NCBI RefSeq assembly: GCF_018614955.1
Contig: NZ_JAGGNV010000049.1
Location: 1 to 64,000 of the forward strand
Length of the DNA stretch: 64,000 nt
Source of the DNA: Variovorax paradoxus
GTDB lineage: Bacteria > Pseudomonadota > Gammaproteobacteria > Burkholderiales > Burkholderiaceae_C
Reading direction: 5' to 3'
Both the position numbers and the translations under genes were made by a program. Of the stretch, positions 9,341 to 16,325 are shown piece after piece. How positions within the stretch are numbered: the stretch's first letter is position 1; every line of letters begins with the position of its first letter. Below the pieces are notes generated by a model, which saw only the letters and a list, made by a program, of their open reading frames with translations, searched no databases and was not told the DNA's origin.

Positions 9341-10309
9341 TCAGTACTTGCGCTTGGGAAATTCCTTGGCGGCCACTTCCATCGGGAAGATGGTCTCCTC
9401 CGTCACGATGCGCTTCGGAACGGGCTTGCCGGCCTTGATGTCCTTCACGGCCGTCATCAGTTGCGGGCCCAGGAGCGGGCTGCATTCGACCGACACGTTG
9501 AGCTTGCCGGCCATCATGGCCTCGAAGGCGCCCTTGACTGCGTCGATCGAGATGATCGTGATGTCCTTCGCCGGCTTCAGGCCCGCTTCCTCGATGGCCT
9601 GGATCGCGCCGATCGCCATGTCGTCGTTGTGCGCGTAGAGCACGTTGATCTTCTTGCCATCGGCCTTGAGGAAGGCTTCCATCACCTCCTTGCCCTTGGC
9701 GCGCGTGAAGTCGCCGGTCTGCGAGCGGATGATCTTGAACTTCGGGTCGGCCTTGATGATTTCCTCGAAGCCCTTCTTGCGGTCGATCGCCGGCGCCGAG
9801 CCCACGGTGCCCTGCAGCTCGACGATGTTGACCTCGCCCTTCTGGTCCTTCATCTTCTCGACCAGCCAGCGCCCGGCCTTGCGGCCTTCCTCGACGAAGT
9901 CGGAGCCCATGAAGGTGACGTAGAGCGAGTCGTCCTTGGTGTTGACGGAGCGGTCGGTCAGCACCACCGGGATCTTGGCGGCCTTGGCTTCGCGCAGCAC
10001 CGTCTCCCAGCCCGACTCGACCACCGGCGAGAACGCGATGACGTCGACCTTCTGCGCGATGAAGGAGCGGATCGCCTTGATCTGGTTCTCCTGCTTCTGT
10101 TGCCCGTCGGAGAACTTGAGCTCGATGCCGGCCTCCTTGGCGGCCGACTTGATCGACTCGGTGTTGGCGGTGCGCCACTCGCTTTCGGCGCCGACCTGGG
10201 CGAAGCCGAGAACGACTTTCTTCTGCGCCAGCGCCGTGCCCGGCAGCAGCGAAGCCAGCGAGGCGGCTGCGAGAGCAAGGGTGGTGAGCGTGCGACGGTT
10301 CAGTTTCAT
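9341..10309 (-). CDS. ytfQ: Periplasmic furanose-sugar-binding protein, YtfQ type
   Basis: A 322-residue periplasmic binding protein with a cleavable signal peptide (about residues 1-28, ending in ALA before QKKVVLGFAQ). Features of the YtfQ group are VVLGFAQVGAESEWRTANT, the block KVDVIAFSPVVESGW, and SVECSPLLGPQLM in the C-terminal lobe. It should deliver ligand to YtfR-YtfT-YjfF, but chvE-mmsA-mmsB lie between it and those genes. The ATG at 10309 has GGAG 7 nt upstream. The gene follows the semialdehyde dehydrogenase by 55 bp and precedes chvE by 24 bp, consistent with one transcript. The ligand is inferred, not shown: L-arabinofuranose or galactofuranose. Confidence 0.88.
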   Translation of the reverse strand: MKLNRRTLTTLALAAASLASLLPGTALAQKKVVLGFAQVGAESEWRTANTESIKSAAKEAGIELKFSDGQQKQENQIKAIRSFIAQKVDVIAFSPVVESGWETVLREAKAAKIPVVLTDRSVNTKDDSLYVTFMGSDFVEEGRKAGRWLVEKMKDQKGEVNIVELQGTVGSAPAIDRKKGFEEIIKADPKFKIIRSQTGDFTRAKGKEVMEAFLKADGKKINVLYAHNDDMAIGAIQAIEEAGLKPAKDITIISIDAVKGAFEAMMAGKLNVSVECSPLLGPQLMTAVKDIKAGKPVPKRIVTEETIFPMEVAAKEFPKRKY

Positions 10310-10364
10310 GGTCTGTCTCCTGTGGTTGTCGTGGTGAAAAAAATTTAGCCCCGGGGTGCGTGCG

Positions 10365-11816
10365 TCAGGCCATCACGTACCCCGTCTTGACCGTGGTGTA
10401 GAACTCGGCCGCGTAGCGCCCCTGCTCCCGCGGCCCGTAGCTCGAGGCCTTGCGGCCGCCGAAAGGCACGTGGTAGTCGATGCCGGCGGTCGGCAGGTTG
10501 ACCATGGTCATGCCCACCTTGGCATGGCGCTTGAAATGCATGGCGCGCTGCAGCGAGGCAGTGCAGATGCCGGCGCACAGGCCGAAGGGCGTGTCGTTGG
10601 CCAGCACCAGCGCATGTTCGTAGTCGTCGGCGCGCAGCACGCAGGCAACCGGGCCGAAGATCTCTTCGCGCGCCACGCGCTGATGGGGCCGGGCCAGGAA
10701 CAGGGCCGGGCTCATGTAGTGGCCGGCGGTCGGCCGCTCCAGCAGCTCGCCGCCCCACACGTGCTCGGCGCCCTCCTCGATCGCGGCCGCGATCGAGGCC
10801 ATGTTCTGCCCGAGCTGGCGGCGGTCGACCACCGGGCCGATGTCGATGCCGCGCTCCAGCGCATGCCCGACCTTGAGCGCGGCCATGCGGCGGTGCAGGC
10901 GCGCGACGAAGGCATCGTGCACCGGCGCTTCGACGATCAGCCGGCTCGACGCGGTGCAACGCTGCCCGGTCGAGAAGTACGCACCCTGCACCGCGCAGTC
11001 GACGGCAAGCTCGAGGTCGGCGTCGGCCAACACCACGAGCGGATTTTTGCCGCCCATCTCGAGCTGCACCTTGGCATGGCGCGCCGATGCGGCCCGCAGG
11101 ATGCGCTCGCCGGTCTCGACCGAGCCGGTGAAGCTGATCGCATCGACCAGCGGGCTGTCGACGATCGCCTGGCCCACCTCGCGGCCGCTGCCCATCACCA
11201 GGTTGAAAGTGCCGGCCGGCAGCGCCGCGCGGCTGATGATCTCGGCGAGGGCCCAGCCGCAGGCCGGCACCAGTTCGGCCGGCTTGAACACCACGCTGTT
11301 GCCGTAGGCCAGCGCGGGCGCGATCTTCCAGGCGGGAATCGCCAGCGGAAAGTTCCAGGGCGTGATCAGGCCGACCACCCCCACCGGCTCGCGCGTGACG
11401 TCGACCTGCACGCCCGGCCGCATCGACGACATCGTCTCGCCGCCGGCGCGCAACGCCTCGCCGGCGAAGAACTTGAAGATCTGGCCCGCGCGCGTCGCTT
11501 CGGCGATGGCCTCGGCCAGGGTCTTGCCTTCCTCGCGCGCCAGCAGCACGCCGAGCTCTTCGCGGCGCGCCAGTAGTTCGCTGCCGATCTGGTCGAGCAC
11601 GTCGGCGCGGCGCTGCGGCGTGGTCCGGCTCCAGTGCGGGAAGGCATCGACTGCCGCACGGATCGCCGCTTCGGTCTGGCTGCGGTCGGCGCGCGCGTAC
11701 TCGGCCACCACCTCGCGCGTGTCGGAGGGGTTTTCGCTCAGGCCGCTGGTCACGCCGGTTTCCCAGCGGCCGTTGATGTACTGCCTGGCGTTCTGTTGGA
11801 GGTGGCTGCGCTTCAA
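10365..11816 (-). CDS. araE: Alpha-ketoglutarate semialdehyde dehydrogenase (aldehyde dehydrogenase family)
   Basis: This 483-residue NAD(P)-dependent aldehyde dehydrogenase probably catalyses the last step of oxidative pentose degradation, oxidising 2-oxoglutarate semialdehyde to 2-oxoglutarate. The Rossmann signature SFTGSVETGERI is present, with the general base Glu in VQLEMGGKNPLVVL and the catalytic Cys in FSTGQRCTASSRL. The PFGGRKASSYGPREQG block near the C-terminus is typical of KGSA dehydrogenases. The only plausible start is the TTG at 11816; there is no in-frame ATG or GTG before the conserved YINGRWETG. It is the first gene of the operon, facing the LysR gene. Generic succinate-semialdehyde dehydrogenase is the main alternative, but the pathway context argues against it. 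The symbol follows Azospirillum usage. Confidence 0.85.
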   Translation of the reverse strand: MKRSHLQQNARQYINGRWETGVTSGLSENPSDTREVVAEYARADRSQTEAAIRAAVDAFPHWSRTTPQRRADVLDQIGSELLARREELGVLLAREEGKTLAEAIAEATRAGQIFKFFAGEALRAGGETMSSMRPGVQVDVTREPVGVVGLITPWNFPLAIPAWKIAPALAYGNSVVFKPAELVPACGWALAEIISRAALPAGTFNLVMGSGREVGQAIVDSPLVDAISFTGSVETGERILRAASARHAKVQLEMGGKNPLVVLADADLELAVDCAVQGAYFSTGQRCTASSRLIVEAPVHDAFVARLHRRMAALKVGHALERGIDIGPVVDRRQLGQNMASIAAAIEEGAEHVWGGELLERPTAGHYMSPALFLARPHQRVAREEIFGPVACVLRADDYEHALVLANDTPFGLCAGICTASLQRAMHFKRHAKVGMTMVNLPTAGIDYHVPFGGRKASSYGPREQGRYAAEFYTTVKTGYVMA

Positions 11817-11854
11817 AGTGGGGCGAGTTTAGGAATCACACCAATATCTTTCCA

Positions 11855-11877
11855 ATCAATATTTGGATTGAATTGAT
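11855..11877. promoter_or_regulatory. Candidate LysR operator in the araE / gbpR intergenic region
   Basis: The 91-bp AT-rich gap between araE and the LysR gene contains ATCAAT (11855-11860) and ATTGAT (11872-11877), an inverted repeat with an 11-bp spacer. A second, offset inverted repeat CAATC-N8-GATTG occupies 11853-11870. The T-N11-A-like layout fits a LysR-type site controlling both divergent genes. The same hexamers recur at 14209-14246 in front of the dehydrogenase and lactonase genes. Function is inferred. Confidence 0.5.
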
Positions 11878-11907
11878 ATCAGAAACAGCATTCAGGTAAA
11901 CCCCAAA

Positions 11908-12867
11908 ATGACCAACTACACGCACTGGTTCATCCGTGCGCGCCTCAAGACCCGCCAGCTGCTGCTGCTCGTGGCCCTGGCCGAGGAAGGCAACATCCAT
12001 CGCGCGGCGCAGGTGCTGAACATGACGCAGCCCGCGGCCTCGAAGCTGCTGAAGGACCTGGAGGACGTGCTGGAGGTCTCGCTCTTCGAGCGCCTGCCGC
12101 GCGGCATGCGCCCGACCTGGTACGGCGAGACCATGATCCGCCACGCGCGCGAGGCGCTGGCGAGCCTCAACCAGGCGCACGACGAGCTGGTCGCGCTGAA
12201 GGCCGGCAGCTTCGGCCAGGTCGGCATCGGCGCGGTCACCTCGCCCGGCCTGGTGCTGCTGCCGCCGGCGATGGCGGCCGTCAAGCGCGAGCAGCCGAAC
12301 CTGCGCATCTCGCTCGATATCGAAACCAGCCCGGTGCTGTTCGAACGGCTCGAGCAGGGCAAGCTCGACATCCTGGTTGCGCGCCTGTTCGCGGAGCACG
12401 ACAAGTCGAACCTGCGCTACGAGGCGCTGGTCGAGGAGCCGGTGTGCGCGCTGGTGCGCCCCGGGCATCCGCTGCTCGGCATGACCGGCCTGGGCCTGCG
12501 CGACCTGGTGTCCGCCGGCTGGATCGTGCCGCCCGCGGGCAGCGTGCTGCGCCATCGCTTCGACCTGATGTTCCAGGAGGAAGGCCTCGCGCCGCCGCTC
12601 AACGTGATCGAGACCGCGGCGCTGCTGTTCATCACGCGCATGCTGCAGCAGAGCGACATGATCGCCGTCCTCGCGACCGACGTGGCCCGCTACTACGCCG
12701 CGCACGGCATCGGCGCCGTGCTGCCGGTCGACATGCCCTGCCACATGGACGCCTTCGGCCTCATCACGCGCACCGACCGCCTGCCCTCGCCGGCGGCGAA
12801 GGTGATGATGAAGGCGCTGAAGGCGCAGTGCCTGGCGGTGTATGGGCGGCGGCTGGAGGCGGATTAG
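11908..12867 (+). CDS. gbpR: LysR-family regulator, GbpR-like (sugar uptake/catabolism)
   Basis: This 319-residue LysR-type regulator has its winged helix-turn-helix at about residues 14-72 (LKTRQLLLLVALAEEGNIHR, then AAQVLNMTQPAASKLLKDLE). The effector-binding domain fills the rest. The block FERLPRGMRPTWYGETM matches the GbpR group, which in Agrobacterium controls the ChvE sugar-binding protein. It is divergent from the araE-ytfQ-chvE operon, so sugar-responsive control of that operon is the natural inference. The ATG at 11908 has no strong Shine-Dalgarno, only a purine-poor AACCCCAAA stretch. The inducer is not determined by sequence. Confidence 0.78.
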   Translation: MTNYTHWFIRARLKTRQLLLLVALAEEGNIHRAAQVLNMTQPAASKLLKDLEDVLEVSLFERLPRGMRPTWYGETMIRHAREALASLNQAHDELVALKAGSFGQVGIGAVTSPGLVLLPPAMAAVKREQPNLRISLDIETSPVLFERLEQGKLDILVARLFAEHDKSNLRYEALVEEPVCALVRPGHPLLGMTGLGLRDLVSAGWIVPPAGSVLRHRFDLMFQEEGLAPPLNVIETAALLFITRMLQQSDMIAVLATDVARYYAAHGIGAVLPVDMPCHMDAFGLITRTDRLPSPAAKVMMKALKAQCLAVYGRRLEAD

Positions 12868-12890
12868 GGTCCTGCTTGTCGTTCGGGGTG

Positions 12891-13076
12891 CGGAGGCGGG
12901 CGGTGTGTCCTGTGCCGGCCGACGTCACCGGCCCTTCGGGCTTCGCTGCTGCTCCTCACGCAGGACGGGGTCCGCGCAAACTCGCTTCGCTCAAACACGC
13001 GCGGCCCTTATCCGTCCTGCGCTGCGGTGCTCGCCGGTGATTCAACGGCCGGCCCAGGGCACACCGCCCGCCTCCG
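12891..13076. repeat. Large imperfect palindrome (about 186 bp)
   Basis: The outer arms 12891-12921 and 13046-13076 are inverted copies of each other over 31 bp with two mismatches. Pairing continues inward: CACCGGC with GCCGGTG (12926-13038 area), then a perfect 10-bp match of 12959-12968 with 13012-13021, then CCGCGC with GCGCGG. The whole segment can fold into one long cruciform or hairpin with internal bulges. It has no convincing reading frame. It fills the first half of the 529-bp gap between the LysR and SDR genes. It resembles a mobile intergenic palindromic repeat (MITE- or REP-like), but copies elsewhere cannot be tested here. Confidence 0.72.
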
Positions 13077-13097
13077 TGGACGCGCTGCTGTCTTGCT

Positions 13098-13118
13098 CCC
13101 TCTCCCTCCGGGAGAGGG
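13098..13118. repeat. Short perfect hairpin of the CCCTCTCCC type
   Basis: CCCTCTCCC (13098-13106) and GGGAGAGGG (13110-13118) form a perfect 9-bp stem with a 3-nt loop, followed by a G-rich GCTGGGGTGAGGGCA segment. Similar pyrimidine/purine hairpins are common repeated intergenic elements in proteobacterial genomes. There is no downstream T-run, so a rho-independent terminator is unlikely. It lies exactly between the two large palindromes. Confidence 0.6.
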
Positions 13119-13158
13119 CTGGGGTGAGGGCACCGGACCTTCGAGGCGCACGCACGCA

Positions 13159-13385
13159 TCGAATACCCCCGAAGCCCGGTATGCGGGTCGGGTCGGGCGA
13201 TCCCCTCTGCGCCGCCGAGGAGCGCAGCCTTTCGCGGATCAGGGCTCGCGATTGTCTGAGCGAAGCGAGTTCGAGCGAGACCCCGCGAAAGGCGAGCACC
13301 GCAGGGAAGCCGCGAAGCGGCCGGCGCAGTGGGGTCGACCGGCCCGCGCCGCGTACCGGGCGTGCATCCAAGGGGTACCCGAATC
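13159..13385. repeat. Second large imperfect palindrome (about 227 bp)
   Basis: GCCTTTCGCGG (13227-13237) pairs perfectly with 13283-13293. GCCCGGTATGCGG (13174-13186) pairs with 13349-13361 with one mismatch. TCTGCGCCG (13206-13214) pairs with its inverse, apart from one end base, near 13322-13330. The arms become ragged outward to about 13159 and 13385. The element ends 11 bp before the stop codon of the minus-strand SDR gene. It is built like the palindrome at 12891-13076 but has a different sequence. No gene is supported in this stretch. Confidence 0.65.
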
Positions 13386-13396
13386 AAAACGCCGAT

Positions 13397-14173
13397 CTAC
13401 ACCCAGCCCGCATCCACCTTGAATTCCTGCGCCGTGCACATCGCCGCATCGTCCGAGGCGAGGAACAGCACCATGCGCGCGATGTCCTGCGGCTGCAGCT
13501 TGTCGGGCAGGCACTGGTTGCGCTTGATCTCGCGCTCGCCCTCGGCGTCGAGCCAGAGCTTGATCTGGCGCTCGGTCATCACCCAGCCCGGCGACACCGT
13601 GTTGATGCGGATGCGGTCCTCGCCCAGCGGCCTGGCGAGCCCGCGCGTGAGGCCGTTGACCGACGATTTCGCGATCGCATAGCAGGGATAGGCGCCGCCC
13701 TTGCCCTGCCAGCCGGTCGAGCCGAGATTGACGATCGAGCCGAAGCCCAGGCGCCGCATGCCCGGCACCACCGACTGGATGGCGAAGAAGGCGGGCCGCT
13801 CGTTGATCGCCATCCGCTCTTCGTAGTAGGCCGGCGTCACCGATTCGAGCGTGTGGCGATCGTCGCTCGCGACGTTGTTGACCAGCACCGCGAAATCGCC
13901 CAGTTCTGCCGCCGCCTCGGCGATGCAAGACTGCAGCGCCGCCACGTCGCGCACATCGCACACGCGCCACCACGGCGCGGCATGGCCCGCCTCGGCCAGT
14001 TGCCGCGCGAGCGCATCGCTCGCGCCCTCGGCGATGTCGACGAAAGCCACGCGGGCGCCCTGCTCGACGAAGGCGCTCACCATCGCGGCGCCGATGCCGC
14101 TGCCGCCGCCGGTAATGAAAACCGGCCTTCCCTTCAGGCTCGGATAGTTGGAAAGTGCTGGGGCGGGATTCAT
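13397..14173 (-). CDS. SDR-family pentose 1-dehydrogenase (L-arabinose/D-xylose type)
   Basis: This 258-residue classical short-chain dehydrogenase probably oxidises the aldopentose to its 1,4-lactone with NAD(P)+. The cofactor motif TGGGSGIGAAM is at about residues 22-32, the catalytic Ser in NLGSTGWQG, and Tyr/Lys in YAIAKSSVNG. The usual NNAG motif is NNVAS here. The opening YPSLKGRPVFITGGGSGIG and the tail FKVDAGWV closely resemble Caulobacter D-xylose dehydrogenase XylB. I chose the ATG at 14173 because GGAG lies 7 nt upstream; an in-frame upstream ATG (14206) would add an untypical 11 residues. It is divergent from the lactonase, the next pathway enzyme, across a gap with an operator-like repeat. 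Confidence 0.8.
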   Translation of the reverse strand: MNPAPALSNYPSLKGRPVFITGGGSGIGAAMVSAFVEQGARVAFVDIAEGASDALARQLAEAGHAAPWWRVCDVRDVAALQSCIAEAAAELGDFAVLVNNVASDDRHTLESVTPAYYEERMAINERPAFFAIQSVVPGMRRLGFGSIVNLGSTGWQGKGGAYPCYAIAKSSVNGLTRGLARPLGEDRIRINTVSPGWVMTERQIKLWLDAEGEREIKRNQCLPDKLQPQDIARMVLFLASDDAAMCTAQEFKVDAGWV

Positions 14174-14208
14174 CAGGTGTCTCCAAAATATGAGATTGCA
14201 ATTCACGT

Positions 14209-14246
14209 ATCAATCATTATGCAAATAATTGATTTCTAATATCAAT
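14209..14246. promoter_or_regulatory. Candidate operator shared with the araE/gbpR promoter region
   Basis: The AT-rich gap between the SDR and lactonase genes holds ATCAAT (14209-14214), ATTGAT (14228-14233) and ATCAAT (14241-14246). Adjacent copies form inverted repeats with 13- and 7-bp spacers. The hexamers are the same as at 11855-11877. The rest of the gap shows no other clear element. A common LysR (GbpR-like) site co-regulating both transcription units is inferred. Confidence 0.5.
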
Positions 14247-14294
14247 ATGCCTTGATACGATCCGCCGCGTCAAGGGACACCGCAGGAGACAGGC

Positions 14295-15206
14295 TTGAAC
14301 AAGACATCCCCGCCCACGGTCCTCGACGCCCCGCGCTGCATCTGGCCGGCCGGCGCGACGCTCGGCGAAGGCACGCTGTGGTCGGTGCGCGAACAGGCGC
14401 TCTACTGGGTCGACATCCTCGAGCGCCGCCTGCATCGCTTCGATCCGGCCGGCGGCGAGCGCAAGAGTTGGGATTTCGACGAGGAGATCTCGGCGCTGGC
14501 CGAGCGGGCGCAAGCCCCCGGCCTGATCGTCACGCTGCGCCGCGGCTTCGCGCTCTTCGATCCGGCGGCGAGCGAGCTGCCGCCCAAGTACCTGCACCAG
14601 CCCGAGCCGGAGCTGCCGGCCAACCGCTTCAACGACGGCAAGTGCGATGCGATGGGCCGCTTCTGGGGCGGCAGCATGGACTTCGCCTGCGAGGCGCCGA
14701 CCGGTGCGCTCTACCGCTTCGACCCCGACGGCCGCTGCAGCCGCCACGACCAGGGCTTCGCCGTGACCAACGGCCCGACCTGGTCGCTCGATGGAAAGAC
14801 GATGTACTTCAACGACACCGTCACCGGCCGCATCCATGCCTACGACTTCGACATGGCCGCCGGCACGCTCGCCAACAAGCGCCAGTGGCTGCGCTTCGCG
14901 CGCGGCGACGGCCTGCCCGACGGCATGACCACCGACGCCGCCGGCCGGCTCTGGATCGCGCACTGGGGTGGCGCCTGCGTGAGCTGCCACGACCCGGTCA
15001 GCGCCGAAGAACTCTGCCGCGTGAAGCTGCCCACCAGCCACGTCACCAACTGCGCCTTCGGCGATGCGGACCTCTGCACGCTCTACATCACGAGCGCGAC
15101 CAGCGGGCTGACACCGGCGCAGCGCGAAGCCGAGCCCGAGGCCGGCGGCCTGTTCGCGGTGCGCATCGACAGCCCCGGCCTGCCGGCGCCGCTGTTCGGC
15201 GGCTGA
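14295..15206 (+). CDS. SMP-30/gluconolactonase-family lactonase (probable L-arabinolactonase)
   Basis: A 303-residue SMP-30/regucalcin-family beta-propeller that should hydrolyse the aldonolactone made by the divergent dehydrogenase to L-arabinonate. Family metal-binding regions are visible: the Glu in ATLGEGTLWS, the Asn in PANRFNDGKCDAMGRFWGGS, and later VTNGPTWSLDGKTMYFNDT and GLPDGMTTDAAGRLWIAHWG. The start is the TTG at 14295, with AGGAGA at 14284-14289. Together with the SDR, the dehydratase, the DapA-family enzyme and KGSA dehydrogenase it completes the oxidative route. Its substrate could include D-xylonolactone or D-galactonolactone. The 3' end faces an AraC-family gene 7 bp away. 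Confidence 0.82.
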   Translation: MNKTSPPTVLDAPRCIWPAGATLGEGTLWSVREQALYWVDILERRLHRFDPAGGERKSWDFDEEISALAERAQAPGLIVTLRRGFALFDPAASELPPKYLHQPEPELPANRFNDGKCDAMGRFWGGSMDFACEAPTGALYRFDPDGRCSRHDQGFAVTNGPTWSLDGKTMYFNDTVTGRIHAYDFDMAAGTLANKRQWLRFARGDGLPDGMTTDAAGRLWIAHWGGACVSCHDPVSAEELCRVKLPTSHVTNCAFGDADLCTLYITSATSGLTPAQREAEPEAGGLFAVRIDSPGLPAPLFGG

Positions 15207-15213
15207 TCGGAAG

Positions 15214-16182
15214 TCAGAAGTCGGGCAGCACGATGTCGCGCTGGCGCCGCGCCGCCCCCGGCGACACGCCGATGAAGCGCTTGAAGGAACGGCTGAAGGC
15301 CGCCTCCGACTGGTAGCCGAGTTGGCTCGCGAGCTCCACCGGCCGCGCATTCTTCTCCTGCAACAGCGTCAGCGCGATGTGCATGCGCCAGCGCGCCACG
15401 TAGTGCATCGCCGGCTCCCCGACCAGCGCCGTGAAGCGCGCCGCAAAGGCCGAACGCGACATCGCGACCTCCGCCGCCAGCGAGGCCACCGTCCAGGGGC
15501 GTGCGGGATCGCGATGGATGAGCGAGATGGCGCGGCCGATCTGCCGGTCCTGCAGCGCGCCCAGCCAGCCGGTGCGGGCCGCGGGATCGCGCGCCATCCA
15601 CGAGCGGATCGCCTGGATCACGAGGATGTCGGCCAGCCGCGTGATGATGGTCTCGCCGCCCGGCTGCATCGCATGCGCTTCGGCGGCCATGAAGCGCAGC
15701 GTGCTGCCGAGCCAGTCGGCCTCGGGCGATCGCTGCGCATCGATGCGGATCACGCTGGGCAGCAGCTTGGCCAGCCGGTGCGCGGCCGGGTGGTCGAAAC
15801 GCACCGCGCCGCAGACCAGGTGGGTGGCCGCGCCGCCGCCGCCGTGCCGCAGCACCTCGTAGCGGTCGCTCTGCTGCTCGCGCGGAAGATCGAAAAGCCC
15901 GGGCGCCTCGGCCTCCGGTTCGCTCACCAGCCGATGGCCCGCGCCGTGCGGCACCAGCGCGAAATCGCCGGCCTGCAGCAATTGCGGCTCGCTGCCCTCG
16001 ACCTCGAGCCAGCAGGGGCCGGTGGTCACGGCATGGAACATCAGGCTGTCGGCCATCGGCGGCACCGCCACCCCCCAGGGCGCCGTGAACTCGGAGCGGC
16101 AATAGAAGATGCCGCTCATGCGCAGGAAATGCAGCGCCTCGCCAAGCGGGTCCACGGGCACCAGGACGTCTTTGAGCTTCAT
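15214..16182 (-). CDS. AraC-family transcriptional regulator with cupin sensor domain
   Basis: A 322-residue regulator. The N-terminal two thirds is an AraC-type cupin ligand domain (for example FYCRSEFTAPWGVAVPPMAD and LLQAGDFALVPHGAGHRL). The C-terminal 100 residues carry two helix-turn-helix motifs (WTVASLAAEVAMSRSAFAAR and PVELASQLGYQSEAAFSRSF), followed by KRFIGVSPGAARR. I chose the ATG at 16182, because the longer frame beginning at 16239 lacks conserved sequence. It is divergent from an NmrA-like oxidoreductase gene, and regulators of this cupin AraC group often control such a neighbour. A perfect inverted repeat lies between the two genes. The effector is unknown. Confidence 0.82.
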   Translation of the reverse strand: MKLKDVLVPVDPLGEALHFLRMSGIFYCRSEFTAPWGVAVPPMADSLMFHAVTTGPCWLEVEGSEPQLLQAGDFALVPHGAGHRLVSEPEAEAPGLFDLPREQQSDRYEVLRHGGGGAATHLVCGAVRFDHPAAHRLAKLLPSVIRIDAQRSPEADWLGSTLRFMAAEAHAMQPGGETIITRLADILVIQAIRSWMARDPAARTGWLGALQDRQIGRAISLIHRDPARPWTVASLAAEVAMSRSAFAARFTALVGEPAMHYVARWRMHIALTLLQEKNARPVELASQLGYQSEAAFSRSFKRFIGVSPGAARRQRDIVLPDF

Positions 16183-16211
16183 GCGGGCAGTATGCGGAGC
16201 TCCTGCGCCAT

Positions 16212-16230
16212 CGTCCAGCTTGCCTGGACG
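16212..16230. promoter_or_regulatory. Perfect 7-bp inverted repeat between araC-like and nmrA-like genes
   Basis: CGTCCAG (16212-16218) and CTGGACG (16224-16230) form a perfect inverted repeat with a 5-bp spacer, in the gap between the AraC start (16182) and the oxidoreductase start (16326). Its position and symmetry suggest an operator for one or both genes. No clear -35/-10 pair was recognised. Confidence 0.4.
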
Positions 16231-16325
16231 AATGAGCATGAATTAACGATCCTCGAGCATTGATAGGCCTGGATTCCGCGACGATAGTAGACGCCATGTC
16301 AACCCCAACCCAAGGAGCAACGGAC

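Noticed and set aside
13098..13118. CCCTCTCCC hairpin as transcription terminator
   Set aside because: No T-tract follows the stem on either strand; it resembles a dispersed intergenic repeat instead.
12842..14239. A 465-codon plus-strand frame spanning the palindromic region
   Set aside because: It overlaps the end of the LysR gene, runs through the palindromes and is antisense to the SDR gene; no protein family is recognisable.
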